A stretch of 64,000 bases of DNA, taken from the NCBI GenBank assembly GCA_944326135.1, contig CALVCU010000015.1, positions 212,579 through 276,578 on the forward strand. Reading direction: 5' to 3'. The stretch is from an uncultured Ligilactobacillus sp. (lineage in GTDB: Bacteria; Bacillota; Bacilli; Lactobacillales; Lactobacillaceae). Under the pieces are notes generated by a model. It worked only from the letters and a program-made list of their open reading frames with translations, was not told the DNA's origin and did not search any database. Positions 46,324 to 56,016 of the stretch are shown here, one piece after another (the first letter of the stretch is position 1; the number at the start of each line of letters is the position of its first letter). The position numbers and the translations under genes are program-made.

Positions 46324-47448
46324 ATGATTATTGGGCGACATAGAAATACTTATGCCACAATAGATTTAAGTGCAATTCAACATAATATTAATGTTGAAAG
46401 ACAACATATGAATGATGGTCAAGCATTATTTGCAGTAGTAAAAGCAGATGCATATGGACATGGTTTAGTTCCAGTAGCAATTGCAGCACAAGAGGCAGGT
46501 GTCGATGGCTTTTGCGTAGCTTTAATTGATGAAGCAGTTGCATTACGCGAAGTCGGAATTACAAAACCTATTTTGATTTTAGGAATTACACCTGTACAAC
46601 AAGCTACTTATATGGCAAAATATAATCTTTCTACTGCTGTAGGCGACTTACAGTTTTTAAAAGAAGCTCAAGTTCAACTTGAAAAAAGTCATTTGAAATT
46701 AAGGGTTCATCTTGCATTAGATACTGGAATGGGAAGAATCGGCTTTCGTAATCAAAAAGATTTGATTGAAGCAATTGAATTTCTTGAAAAATATCCAAAT
46801 GAATTTGATTATGAAGGTATTTTTACTCATTTTTCTACTGCAGATAGTTCCGATGATACTTATTTTGAAATGCAATTAAACAAATTTCAAAATTTAATGG
46901 AAGTAGTAAAAAAACGGCCAAAATATGTTCATGTAGCCAATTCTGCTGCTTCAATTTGGCATAAAAAATGCGGTGGCGATTTAGTACGATTGGGAATTGG
47001 AATGTATGGATTGAATCCATCAGGAAAAGAAGTGGATTTACCAGAAGATATGCAAATTAAGCCTGCATTTTCATTATCAAGTGAACTGGTAGCAGTAAAA
47101 AAGGTTCATGCAGGTGATTCTATTAGTTATGGTACGACATATACTGCTGAAAAAGATGAATGGATTGGTACAGTTCCAATGGGATATGCAGATGGATGGT
47201 TACGCCGAATGCAAGGTTCAAAAGTTCTTGTTGAGGGCCATGAATGTGAGATTGTTGGAAGAATTTGTATGGATCAATTTATGATTCGATTACCATATAA
47301 AATGGATATTGGCAAAGAAGTTACCCTTATTGGTGAAAATAATGGTAAAATAAAAACGGCACAGGATGCAGCCGACTTTGCTGGAACTATTCATTATGAA
47401 ATCGTTTGTTCGATTGCGCAACGTGTTCCACGCTTTTATAAGAAGTAA
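46324..47448 (+). CDS. alr: Alanine racemase
   Basis: A 374-residue PLP enzyme that makes D-alanine for peptidoglycan and teichoic acids. PLP lysine lies in AVVKADAYGHG (about residue 40), and the catalytic tyrosine region is SYGTTYTAEKDEWIGTVPMGYADGWLR. AAAGGGACG precedes the ATG. It is followed by a small gene and mazF, the same context as Bacillus alr-ndoAI-ndoA. MurF, AcpS and Alr in one run tie envelope precursor supply together. Confidence 0.95.
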   Translation: MIIGRHRNTYATIDLSAIQHNINVERQHMNDGQALFAVVKADAYGHGLVPVAIAAQEAGVDGFCVALIDEAVALREVGITKPILILGITPVQQATYMAKYNLSTAVGDLQFLKEAQVQLEKSHLKLRVHLALDTGMGRIGFRNQKDLIEAIEFLEKYPNEFDYEGIFTHFSTADSSDDTYFEMQLNKFQNLMEVVKKRPKYVHVANSAASIWHKKCGGDLVRLGIGMYGLNPSGKEVDLPEDMQIKPAFSLSSELVAVKKVHAGDSISYGTTYTAEKDEWIGTVPMGYADGWLRRMQGSKVLVEGHECEIVGRICMDQFMIRLPYKMDIGKEVTLIGENNGKIKTAQDAADFAGTIHYEIVCSIAQRVPRFYKK

Positions 47449-47466
47449 CTAACGGAGGTTGTTGAA

Positions 47467-47700
47467 ATGAACGCAAGTGATGCTTTGAAAAAGGTTTTGA
47501 ATTGCGAGAATTTACAAATTTATTGTGATTACTATTCGATTTCGGTTGAACAAATTAAAGAAAATCCTAAAATTGCAGTTTATATTTTAGAGCATCAGCA
47601 ATCTTTAGATAAAATGATTGCTGGATATAATGAGATGAGTTCAATTAATCAACATATTTGTAGTGAATTTCAACTATGCGAACATGAGTGCCAATTTTAA
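47467..47700 (+). CDS. Unrecognised 77-residue protein in the MazE position
   Basis: A 77-residue protein in the slot where Bacillus has the antitoxin NdoAI, but I see no ribbon-helix-helix or AbrB-type DNA-binding start. It is mostly helical (LKKVLNCENLQIYCDYY, then KIAVYILEHQQSLDKMIAGYNEM), with five cysteines, three near the C terminus (C65, C71, C75). ACGGAGG before the ATG implies strong translation. mazF begins 28 bases downstream. It may be a diverged antitoxin or an unrelated protein that kept the place. Confidence 0.7.
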   Translation: MNASDALKKVLNCENLQIYCDYYSISVEQIKENPKIAVYILEHQQSLDKMIAGYNEMSSINQHICSEFQLCEHECQF

Positions 47701-47728
47701 ACCTAATTTATGAATTGAGGCACTTATT

Positions 47729-48094
47729 ATGAATGAAGAAGAACAGGTTAGTAGAGGAGATATTTATTATGCAGACTTATCCCCAGTAGTGGGTTCAGAA
47801 CAAGGGGGATTACGACCTGTATTAATTATTCAAAATAATATTGGAAATAAATTTAGTCCAACAGTCATAATTGCAGCAATTACATCTAAAATTTCGAAAC
47901 CTAAGATGCAAACACATGTTGCAATTGAAAAATCAAAAAATGGATTAGAAAAAGATTCTGTCGTTTTGTTGGAACAAGTTAGAACAATTGATAAAAAACG
48001 TCTAAGAAGAAAAGTGACTCATTTAAAAGCTAAAGTGATGAAAAAAGTCGATCATGCTTTAGAAATTAGTCTAGGATTAAAAGTATTAAAATAA
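47729..48094 (+). CDS. mazF: MazF/EndoA-type mRNA interferase
   Basis: A 121-residue PemK/MazF endoribonuclease that cuts mRNA at short single-stranded sequences. Family residues are present: [26 protein letters not shown] with Arg29, and AAITSKI with Thr52, plus [14 protein letters not shown]. It is closely similar in pattern to Bacillus EndoA (NdoA). GAGG precedes the ATG. It follows alr and the 77-residue gene in one transcript and ends in a strong hairpin. Confidence 0.92.
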   Translation: MNEEEQVSRGDIYYADLSPVVGSEQGGLRPVLIIQNNIGNKFSPTVIIAAITSKISKPKMQTHVAIEKSKNGLEKDSVVLLEQVRTIDKKRLRRKVTHLKAKVMKKVDHALEISLGLKVLK

Positions 48095-48133
48095 AAAGAC
48101 TGTGTATAATTTGTAATTATACACAGTCTTTTT
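48093..48133. terminator. Shared terminator, mazF and cbpA
   Basis: AAAAAGACTGTGTATAATT pairs with AATTATACACAGTCTTTTT around TGT. A near-perfect 19-bp stem between converging genes. Confidence 0.92.
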
Positions 48134-48767
48134 ATGCATGAAGATCTTCAATTGCTTCAATTTCAAAACGATTTCGTTTTAAACTAGCAACAATGCGTTT
48201 TAATTTTGATTTGTCAACATCTGAAGGTAATGTAAATAATATTCTTTGAACATTATTACTTTCATGTAAATCAAGTGAAATGCAACTTGCAATTGATGTA
48301 TAGCGAGTGATGATTTTTGAAATTTTTGCAAGGTCACCACGATTTCCTGAAGATAGGATGGTTAACACATAACTACCATCATTAACATTCCATGACTGCG
48401 AAAGCATTTTTAATAAACTGCTGTGAGTAAGAATACCAAAGAAGTTATTATTTTCATCTAAAACTGTAATATATGGCAAATCTTTGATTGTAAAAAAGAT
48501 ATTAAAAAAAGCAGAATCAAGTGAAATAAATTTAGTAGCGTTTTTTAATAATTGGGTTACTGGAAGATTCATATCTCCCCCACGAGATTTATGACGATAA
48601 ATATGCATCTTATAAATATTTCCGCGAAAAATATTTCCACTTTTATCAAGAACTGGTACGCAACGAAATCCAGAGGTTTCTAAGATATCCAATGCTTCCT
48701 CTAAAGTTGCATTTTCATTAATTAAAGTCAGTTCATCTTTAGGTTTAACAATTTCTTTTAAAATCAT
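48132..48767 (-). CDS. cbpA: CBS-domain protein, CbpA-like c-di-AMP binder
   Basis: A 211-residue protein with two CBS motifs (about 8-60 and 70-130: ATLEEALDILETSGFRCVPVLD, PYITVLDENNNFFGILTHSSLL) and a C-terminal ACT-like part (VLTILSSGNRGDLAKISKIITRY). This CBS-ACT layout is that of CbpA proteins of Listeria and lactobacilli, which bind cyclic di-AMP. Binding is inferred from family, not from residues I can verify. It is monocistronic and divergent from pth. Confidence 0.7.
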   Translation of the reverse strand: MILKEIVKPKDELTLINENATLEEALDILETSGFRCVPVLDKSGNIFRGNIYKMHIYRHKSRGGDMNLPVTQLLKNATKFISLDSAFFNIFFTIKDLPYITVLDENNNFFGILTHSSLLKMLSQSWNVNDGSYVLTILSSGNRGDLAKISKIITRYTSIASCISLDLHESNNVQRILFTLPSDVDKSKLKRIVASLKRNRFEIEAIEDLHA

Positions 48768-48973
48768 TACAATTCTCCTAGAATATCCAATCGAAGTTTC
48801 AAATTATATAATACCATACTAAGTTAATTCTAAGAAATATTTAATTTAAAATTGCTCATTAAATGGGAATAAATATAAATGTGATATACTTAAACACGAC
48901 ATAAAGTTGGAGAATATAGTTCTAATTTATAGAATATCTTCTTCATAACGTATTTAGATTGGAAGTTATAAAA

Positions 48974-49531
48974 ATGAAAATGATTGTTGGATTAGGAAAC
49001 ATTGGTGCACGTTATGATAAGACACGACACAATACAGGATTTATGATAGTTGATGAATTAGCAGAACGTAACCATATTGATTTTGATAAAGAAAAATGTA
49101 ATGCGATGATTGGATTAGGCATGATTGAAAATGAAAAAGTAATTCTTGTAAAGCCTAAGACATTTATGAATGAATCTGGACGAGCTGTTAAGCCATTGAT
49201 GGATTACTATAAGATTGATAAAGATGATATATTAATTATTCAAGATGATTTAGATATGGAAGTTGGCAGAATCAGATTACGCCAAAAAGGATCTGCTGGC
49301 GGGCATAATGGGATCAAAAGTATCATTCAACATGTAGGAACACAAGAATTTAAGCGATTAAAAGTTGGAATTGGACGTCCTAAAATTATGACAGTTGTTG
49401 ATTGGGTATTAGGAAAATTTAAGCCATCAGAACAACTTCAATTTAACAATGCAAAAGATCAAGCTGTTGATGCAATTGAATATTGGATTGCATCAGGTGA
49501 TTTTATGAAGACAATGAATAAATTTAATTAG
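48974..49531 (+). CDS. pth: Peptidyl-tRNA hydrolase
   Basis: A 185-residue enzyme that frees tRNA from dropped-off peptidyl-tRNA. The start MIVGLGNIGARYDKTRHNTGFMIVD contains the catalytic His (RHNTGF). LVKPKTFMNESGRAV and IIQDDLDMEVGRIRLRQKGSAGGHNGIKSI follow. ATG 48974 is preferred to TTG 48959. It is followed by mfd after 13 bases, the conserved pth-mfd pair, and starts the second Bacillus-like block. Confidence 0.94.
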   Translation: MKMIVGLGNIGARYDKTRHNTGFMIVDELAERNHIDFDKEKCNAMIGLGMIENEKVILVKPKTFMNESGRAVKPLMDYYKIDKDDILIIQDDLDMEVGRIRLRQKGSAGGHNGIKSIIQHVGTQEFKRLKVGIGRPKIMTVVDWVLGKFKPSEQLQFNNAKDQAVDAIEYWIASGDFMKTMNKFN

Positions 49532-49544
49532 AGAGTGATGTGAT

Positions 49545-52500
49545 ATGCGACTAGATGATTTTGTTGAAAAATCTATAGAATTTAAAGATTTTCAACACAA
49601 CATTGAAAATAATGGAAGACATTTACTAACTGGTGTATTAGGGTCAGCAAAGACAATTGTGTTACAAACATTATTAAAAAAAGCACAAAGTCCAATTTTA
49701 GTAGTTACAGATACTATTAGTAATGCACAAAATTTAGTAAATGATTTACAAAATGTTGTTGCAGAAGACCAAGTATACTTATTTCCAGTAGAGGAACTTA
49801 TTGCTACTGAGATTGCAACAAGTTCCCCAGACTTTAAAAGTCAACGTGTACAAGCGTTAAGTGCAATGGCAAAGCAAGAGCCAGCAATAATAGTAACGAA
49901 TACTTCTGGACTTCAACGAGGATTACCTTCTGTAGAATCTTGGAAGAAATCAATTTTAACCTTAAAACAAGGGGAAGAACTTGACCTAGAACAAGTAGCA
50001 ACTAAGTTAATTCAAATGGGGTATACTCGGCAAAAGTTAGTCGATCATCCTGGAGATTTTGCTATTCGTGGATCAATTCTTGATATCTATTCATTAAATT
50101 ATGCTTTTCCGCTCAGAATTGATTTATTTGATACAGAAATTGATTCGATTAGATCATTTGATATTGGAACTCAAAGAAGTATTAAAGAATTAGATGAAGC
50201 AGAAATTTTTCCTGCTACGGATTTAATTTTTGATCATAAGTTATTAAAAAATGCAGCATTGAAGTTAACTCAAATAGCACATGATGTAAATAGTTCATTA
50301 ACTGAAGAGAAGCAAAATCAGTTAAACGATAAAATTGATGAAATTATTAATGATTGGCAAAATGATACTTTGCTTCCACTTCATCGAATTTTTGCTCAGG
50401 TATTGTATCCAGAACAGACTTCATTATTAGATTATTTAAGTACTAAAGGCTTATTAATAGTAGATGATTATGCTAAGATTTTGGATAAGTCTGATAAAAA
50501 TAATCAAGCAGAGCAAGTTTGGATAGATGAAGAAAATAATTTAACTCCAATTTTTAACAAAATAAAAATTAATTTTGATATCCGTAAGATAATTCGAAAT
50601 ACACAGCAAAATAGTATTTTTATGTCTTTATTTAAAAAGGGAATTGGAAGATTAAAATTTACGAGCATAAATGATTTTAGAGTGCGCGCTGTTCAACAAT
50701 TTTTTAGTCAATTACCATTATTAAAAACTGAAGCAACACGCTGGATCAAACAAAACCAGACGGTAATTATAATGATTCAGGATGAAGAAAGACTCAGTAA
50801 AATTTCAGAAACTTTAGATGATTTTGAAATACCAAATATTTTAACTAAAAGTGATGCTATTCAACAAGGTGTATTACAAATTATTCATGGAAGTTTACAG
50901 ACAGGGTTTGAAATTCCGAGTTGCGATCTAGTAGTTTTAACTGAGAATGAATTGTTTGCAAAAGCAACTAAAAAACGTGCAAAACGTTTAACAATGGATA
51001 ACGCTGAACGATTAAAAAGTTATACTGACTTAAAAGAGGGAGACTATGTTGTTCATGTTAATCATGGTATTGGTCGCTTTCTTGGAATTAAAACAATGGA
51101 AGTTGATGGTAAGCATCAAGATTATCTTACATTGGAATATCAAAATGCAGCAAAATTATATGTGCCAGTTAATCAATTAGATAGAATTCAGAAATATGTA
51201 TCTTCTGAATCGAAAACACCTCATTTAAATAAGTTAGGTGGGACAACTTGGCATAAAACTAAAATGCGTGTTGCAAATAAAATTGAGGATATTGCTGATG
51301 ACTTAATTGATTTGTATGCTGAACGAGAATCTTTAAAGGGTTTTGCTTTTCCTAAAGATGATGCATATCAAAAAGAATTTGAAGAGGCCTTTCCATATAC
51401 TGAAACACCAGATCAATTGCGAAGTACTGCAGAGATAAAAAAAGATATGGAAAGTACACACCCAATGGATCGATTACTGATCGGAGATGTTGGGTATGGT
51501 AAGACCGAAGTAGCTTTAAGAGCAGCATTTAAAGCTGTTGAAGCAGGGAAGCAGGTTGCTTTCTTAGTACCAACTACAGTTTTAGCACAACAACATTATG
51601 AAACAATGGAACAGAGATTTAGTGGTTTTCCAGTTGAGATTAGCATACTTTCAAGATTTAATACACCTTCAGAATCTAAAAAAGTAATTGAAAATCTAGC
51701 AAGTGGTAAATGCGATATTGTTGTTGGGACACATCGATTATTATCAAAGGATGTTAAATTTAAAGATTTAGGTTTATTAATCATAGATGAGGAACAACGA
51801 TTTGGTGTAAAACATAAGGAAAGATTAAAACAATTAAAGCAAAATGTAGACGTTTTAACATTAACTGCAACGCCAATTCCACGAACTTTGAATATGTCTA
51901 TGTTAGGTGTACGTGATTTATCAGTTATTGAAACTGCTCCAGTTAATCGCTATCCAATTCAAACGTATGTTATGGAACAAAATTATCAGGTGATTGCAAA
52001 TGGAATCCGACGTGAAATTGAGCGTCACGGTCAAGTTTTTTACTTACACAATCGTGTAAAAGATATTGAAAAAGTGGTTGCAATGTTACAAGACTTAGTT
52101 CCAGAAGCAAGAATTACTTATATTCATGGTCAAATGACAGAGTTGCAGATGGAGAAAATTTTAATCGATTTTATTCGCGGAGCTTTTGATGTTTTAGTTA
52201 CAACAACAATCATCGAAACAGGTGTTGATATTCCAAATGCAAACACTTTGTTTGTTGAGGATGCAGATCGAATGGGCTTAGCACAGTTATATCAATTGCG
52301 AGGAAGAGTTGGACGTTCAAATCGCGTAGCCTATGCATATTTTATGTATAAAGCAAATAAAGTTTTAACAGAAGAAAGTGAAAAACGACTTGAAGCAATT
52401 AAAGATTTTACTGAATTAGGTTCAGGATTTAAAATTGCTATGCGAGACTTGGCAATTCGTGGTGCAGGAAATTTATTAGGTAAACAACAACATGGTTTTA

Positions 52501-53051
52501 TTGATTCGGTTGGATATGACTTATATATGCAAATGCTAAATGAAGCAGTTGCTAAAAAACGCGGTATAAAACCAAACGAAAAGACAGATTCAGAAATTAA
52601 TTTTGATGTTGAAGCATATATTCCAAATTCTTATATAAATGATGAACAACAAAAAATTGAAATTTATAAACGAATTCGACAATTTAATAGTTTTGAACAA
52701 TATCAAGAAGTACAAGATGATTTAATTGATCGATTTGGAGATTATCCAGATGAAGTATCTAATTTGTTAGAAATTGGTTTATTGAAGATGTATGCAGATC
52801 AAGCATTAGTTGAGAAAATTTATCAAGTAAAGAGAAAAGTTACAATTATATTTTCTAAAAAAGCGACTGATAAATTGACGGGTCAGATATTTCTTGAAGA
52901 AATTTCAAAAACAAAATTAAAAACACAATTAAATGTTGAAAATGGAAAAATGAAGATTATAATTGATGAGAAAGCTCATCAAAATATTTATGAGATAATT
53001 TTAGAACTACAAAATATGCTTAAAAACTTAGCTAAAAAGTTAGTTAAATAG
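49545..53051 (+). CDS. mfd: Transcription-repair coupling factor
   Basis: A 1168-residue DNA translocase that removes RNA polymerase stalled at lesions and recruits UvrA. The N-terminal UvrB-like part (1-330), the RNA-polymerase-interacting domain (GDYVVHVNHGIGRFLGIKTMEVDG, about 500-520), the RecG-like motor with Walker A GDVGYGKTEV and DEEQ box IIDEEQRFGV, QLRGRVGRSNR, and the C-terminal TRCF domain are all present. It is full length. Packed between pth and a flippase gene. Confidence 0.95.
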   Translation: MRLDDFVEKSIEFKDFQHNIENNGRHLLTGVLGSAKTIVLQTLLKKAQSPILVVTDTISNAQNLVNDLQNVVAEDQVYLFPVEELIATEIATSSPDFKSQRVQALSAMAKQEPAIIVTNTSGLQRGLPSVESWKKSILTLKQGEELDLEQVATKLIQMGYTRQKLVDHPGDFAIRGSILDIYSLNYAFPLRIDLFDTEIDSIRSFDIGTQRSIKELDEAEIFPATDLIFDHKLLKNAALKLTQIAHDVNSSLTEEKQNQLNDKIDEIINDWQNDTLLPLHRIFAQVLYPEQTSLLDYLSTKGLLIVDDYAKILDKSDKNNQAEQVWIDEENNLTPIFNKIKINFDIRKIIRNTQQNSIFMSLFKKGIGRLKFTSINDFRVRAVQQFFSQLPLLKTEATRWIKQNQTVIIMIQDEERLSKISETLDDFEIPNILTKSDAIQQGVLQIIHGSLQTGFEIPSCDLVVLTENELFAKATKKRAKRLTMDNAERLKSYTDLKEGDYVVHVNHGIGRFLGIKTMEVDGKHQDYLTLEYQNAAKLYVPVNQLDRIQKYVSSESKTPHLNKLGGTTWHKTKMRVANKIEDIADDLIDLYAERESLKGFAFPKDDAYQKEFEEAFPYTETPDQLRSTAEIKKDMESTHPMDRLLIGDVGYGKTEVALRAAFKAVEAGKQVAFLVPTTVLAQQHYETMEQRFSGFPVEISILSRFNTPSESKKVIENLASGKCDIVVGTHRLLSKDVKFKDLGLLIIDEEQRFGVKHKERLKQLKQNVDVLTLTATPIPRTLNMSMLGVRDLSVIETAPVNRYPIQTYVMEQNYQVIANGIRREIERHGQVFYLHNRVKDIEKVVAMLQDLVPEARITYIHGQMTELQMEKILIDFIRGAFDVLVTTTIIETGVDIPNANTLFVEDADRMGLAQLYQLRGRVGRSNRVAYAYFMYKANKVLTEESEKRLEAIKDFTELGSGFKIAMRDLAIRGAGNLLGKQQHGFIDSVGYDLYMQMLNEAVAKKRGIKPNEKTDSEINFDVEAYIPNSYINDEQQKIEIYKRIRQFNSFEQYQEVQDDLIDRFGDYPDEVSNLLEIGLLKMYADQALVEKIYQVKRKVTIIFSKKATDKLTGQIFLEEISKTKLKTQLNVENGKMKIIIDEKAHQNIYEIILELQNMLKNLAKKLVK

Positions 53052-53061
53052 GGAGCAAAAA

Positions 53062-54645
53062 ATGAAAAATGATCAAATGAAAACGGTAATGCATGGGGCT
53101 TTGATCTTATCAGTAGCTTCATTAATTGCTAAAATTTTAAGCGCATGCTATCGCATTCCATTTGAAAATTTAGTAGGAAATACGGGATTTTATGTATACC
53201 AGCAAGTGTATCCTATTTATGGAATTGGAATGACATTTGCTCTTAGTGGATTTCCAGTATTCATTTCTAAACTAATTGCTGAGCAGGAAGATAGTGGTGC
53301 AAAATACCAAGTTGCACGTCAAGTGTTTGTTATTTTGGCTATTTTTGGAATCATATGTTTTCTTTTTTTAAGAATGTTTTCAAATAAGATAGCTTTTTTA
53401 ATGGGAGATTTAGGGTTAACTACATTGCTTAAAAGCGTGGCATGGATGTTTCTTTTTATGCCAATTTTAGCTGTTGGTAGGGGATTCTATCAGGGAATTT
53501 TTGATATGAAGCCAACGGCAATTTCTCAAGTAACAGAACAGTTTATTAGGGTAGCGTTTATTATCTTTGTTGCAATGATATCTGTTTGTGATCACTGGAA
53601 TGTGTATAAAATGGGAAGCTGGGCAATGTTTGCTTCGACTTTAGGAGCGATTGGAGCAAGTTTAAGTTTTGTCACATTTTATATAAAAACTATCTGGCGA
53701 TATCCTAATGAAAAGAAAAAAAGTTATTTTACTTTAAGTAAAAGAATTTTTTCAGATGGATTGATTATATGCTTGTTTGCTTCGATGATGGTTTTATTAC
53801 AATTGGTAGATTCGTTTACCATTAATAACTGTCTTGTATCATCAGGAATTGCTCCAGATGTTGCTAAAAATATTAAGGGTGTATATGATAGAGCTCAACC
53901 ACTTGTTCAACTTGGAATGGTAATAGCGGTTAGTTTTTCATCTACTTTATTACCTGCACTGACTAATGCATTAAAAGAGGGAAAATTAGCAAGTTTTCGT
54001 CGCATTGCTAGAACATTAATGAGGGTTAGTGCTACAATTGCTGCGGCCGCTACAGGTGGCATGATTGTACTTATGAAATACATTAATGTGATGTTATTTG
54101 GAAGTGGTGAGTTATCTGGAACAATAGCAGTTTATGTGATAAGTGTATTAATAATTACGTTAATAAGCACATATAATTCTATACTCCAAAGTTTAAATCA
54201 ATTTAAAATTACAGCAGTAGGGTTGATTTTAGCAGTTGTTATAAAGGCATTAACTAATTCGTTTATGATACGTAATTTTGGGATTGTTGGTGCTAGTTTG
54301 GCAACTATTTTAAGCCTATTTATTGCCTTATTAGTAGTATTATGGGCTTTACCAGCAAATGTTAAAAATTTATTTTTTAACGGGGATGGTTTTGTAAAAA
54401 AATTGATTTTATCAGTGTTTGTGATGTGTCTATGTGTATGGATGAGTTCCAATTTATTACAGTTATTTTTACCATTTGGACGTAAGGCAGCAGTAATGAT
54501 CGTATTTGTTGCAATAGCTATTGGAATTATTACATTCTTATTTATGATTATATCTCAACGAATGTTTACAATAAGAGAATGGTTTTTGATTCCTGGTGGT
54601 AAAAAGATTATTAGTTTAGTAAAAAAATTAAAAATGGAAGGGTAA
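53062..54645 (+). CDS. MurJ/SpoVB-type polysaccharide flippase
   Basis: A 527-residue membrane protein of the MATE/MOP flippase superfamily with about 14 helices. Its place after mfd corresponds to Bacillus YabM, close to SpoVB and the lipid II flippase families. Typical pieces are ASLIAKILSACYRIPFENLVGNTGFYVYQQVYPIYG and ARGFYQG-like RGFYQGIFDMKPTAISQVTEQ. The substrate is probably a lipid-linked wall precursor. GGGAGC precedes the ATG; it is 10 bases after mfd, and rqcP starts 3 bases after it. Confidence 0.85.
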   Translation: MKNDQMKTVMHGALILSVASLIAKILSACYRIPFENLVGNTGFYVYQQVYPIYGIGMTFALSGFPVFISKLIAEQEDSGAKYQVARQVFVILAIFGIICFLFLRMFSNKIAFLMGDLGLTTLLKSVAWMFLFMPILAVGRGFYQGIFDMKPTAISQVTEQFIRVAFIIFVAMISVCDHWNVYKMGSWAMFASTLGAIGASLSFVTFYIKTIWRYPNEKKKSYFTLSKRIFSDGLIICLFASMMVLLQLVDSFTINNCLVSSGIAPDVAKNIKGVYDRAQPLVQLGMVIAVSFSSTLLPALTNALKEGKLASFRRIARTLMRVSATIAAAATGGMIVLMKYINVMLFGSGELSGTIAVYVISVLIITLISTYNSILQSLNQFKITAVGLILAVVIKALTNSFMIRNFGIVGASLATILSLFIALLVVLWALPANVKNLFFNGDGFVKKLILSVFVMCLCVWMSSNLLQLFLPFGRKAAVMIVFVAIAIGIITFLFMIISQRMFTIREWFLIPGGKKIISLVKKLKMEG

Positions 54646-54648
54646 GTT

Positions 54649-54918
54649 ATGCGATTAGATAAGTTTTTAAAAGTATCAAGAATTATTAAAAGACGTTCGG
54701 TTGCAAAAGATATTGCTGATCAAGGTAGAATTGACATAAATGGAAAAGTTGCTAAGTCATCATCAAATGTAAGCATAGGTGATGAGTTAACTATTAATTT
54801 TGGAAATAAAACATTAGTTGTTAAAATCGATAATATTAAAGATACTACTAAGAAAAATGAGGCAGAAGATTTATATACTGTTATTGAAGAAAAATATCAA
54901 GAAGATTATCGTATTTAA
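54649..54918 (+). CDS. rqcP: S4-domain ribosome quality control factor RqcP
   Basis: An 89-residue S4 RNA-binding protein matching Bacillus YabO/RqcP, which works with RqcH on stalled 50S subunits to add C-terminal alanine tails. The S4 fold is clear: MRLDKFLKVSRIIKRRSVAKDIADQGRIDINGKVAKSSSNVSIGDELTI. It starts 3 bases after the flippase stop in the yabM-yabO-divIC-yabR order. The Hsp15 heat-shock protein is a related alternative; length and context favour RqcP. Confidence 0.88.
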   Translation: MRLDKFLKVSRIIKRRSVAKDIADQGRIDINGKVAKSSSNVSIGDELTINFGNKTLVVKIDNIKDTTKKNEAEDLYTVIEEKYQEDYRI

Positions 54919-54990
54919 AATACATTTTTGTTATGATATTTGTTATAGTTTTAACTAAAGATAATCATGTTATTTAATAAGGAGATTAAC

Positions 54991-55398
54991 ATGGCGCAAG
55001 ATAATAAATCGAAAAATGTAAAAATTTTAAATAAGGAATACTATAATCAACAAACAAGATTAACAGAAACGCAAAAATTACAGCTGGCAATGACTAAAAA
55101 ACATCGATTGAGAATGTTAATTCTTTTGGGAGTAACTTTATTTTTTTCACTAATATTAGGTGCTCGCATTATTCAAAACAACATTCAGGCTGGGATTTTA
55201 AATAAAAAAGCAACACAAGCTAAAGTTGAATTAAAAGATGCTAAGAAACAGAATAAAGAATTAAAGCAACAAGTTGAACAATTAAAGGATTCTGATTATG
55301 TTGCAAAGATTATTCGCCAAAAATATTATTACTCTAAAGATGGTGAAACAATATACAGTTTACCAGGAGATAAGTCAAAGAGTATAACAGATAACTAA
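54991..55398 (+). CDS. divIC: Septum formation initiator DivIC
   Basis: A 135-residue single-pass division protein. A basic cytoplasmic N terminus (1-40) leads to a membrane helix (about 42-62, MLILLGVTLFFSLILGARII). An extracellular coiled coil (QAKVELKDAKKQNKELKQQVEQL) and the conserved DYVAKIIRQKYYYSKDGETIYSLPG end follow. It complexes with FtsL and DivIB at the divisome. ATG 54991 after AAGGAG is preferred to ATG 54967. Confidence 0.92.
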   Translation: MAQDNKSKNVKILNKEYYNQQTRLTETQKLQLAMTKKHRLRMLILLGVTLFFSLILGARIIQNNIQAGILNKKATQAKVELKDAKKQNKELKQQVEQLKDSDYVAKIIRQKYYYSKDGETIYSLPGDKSKSITDN

Positions 55399-55483
55399 AT
55401 TTAAATTTAGCATTTATTTAAAACAATAAACAGTGGTATACTAAAATAAATATCAGAAAGATCTTGGAGGATTAATTTTTCTT

Positions 55484-55933
55484 ATGACAGTTGAAGTGGG
55501 AACGAAAGTTTCAGGCAAAGTTTCAGGAATTACAAACTTTGGTGCATTTGTGGATTTAGGCGAGAAACAAACTGGATTAGTGCATATCAGTGAAGTTTCT
55601 AATAATTATGTAAAAGATATTCATGATGTTTTAAAAGTTGGTGATGAAGTTCAAGTTAAAGTTCTTAAAATTGGTGACGATGGGAAAATTTCATTGTCAA
55701 TTAAGCAAGCAATGCCCAAACCTAAGAAAAATGAATCAACTAGCCGACAAAATAATAACCATCAAGGAAATCATCAACGTTTCCACGGAAACAAATCAAA
55801 TCATCAAAATCATTCAAAGAAAGATTTTGATACATTATTAGCTGGATTTTTAAAGGAAAGCGATGAACGCTTAACTTCTCTAAAACGAAATACTGATGGT
55901 AAGCGCGGCGGTCGTGGCGGTCGTCGAAGCTAG
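55484..55933 (+). CDS. S1 RNA-binding domain protein, YabR-like
   Basis: A 149-residue protein with one S1 domain (1-75: GTKVSGKVSGITNFGAFVDLGEKQTGLVHISEVS) followed by a polar, Asn/His/Lys-rich linker and a Gly/Arg end. Its context after divIC matches Bacillus YabR, a general stress-type RNA-binding protein related to GSP13. TTGGAGG stands 11 bases before the ATG. It is monocistronic between its own upstream gap and a strong terminator. Confidence 0.85.
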   Translation: MTVEVGTKVSGKVSGITNFGAFVDLGEKQTGLVHISEVSNNYVKDIHDVLKVGDEVQVKVLKIGDDGKISLSIKQAMPKPKKNESTSRQNNNHQGNHQRFHGNKSNHQNHSKKDFDTLLAGFLKESDERLTSLKRNTDGKRGGRGGRRS

Positions 55934-55940
55934 AAGCTAG

Positions 55941-55976
55941 AAAACAGAGGTTGTGATATTTACAACCTCTGTTTTT
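55941..55976 (+). terminator. Terminator of the S1 protein gene
   Basis: AAAACAGAGGTTGT pairs with ACAACCTCTGTTTT around a 7-base loop and is followed by T residues. Confidence 0.9.
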
Positions 55977-56016
55977 ACATTCAATATTTGGTCTTTATTT
56001 AATGTGAGGAAATCTT

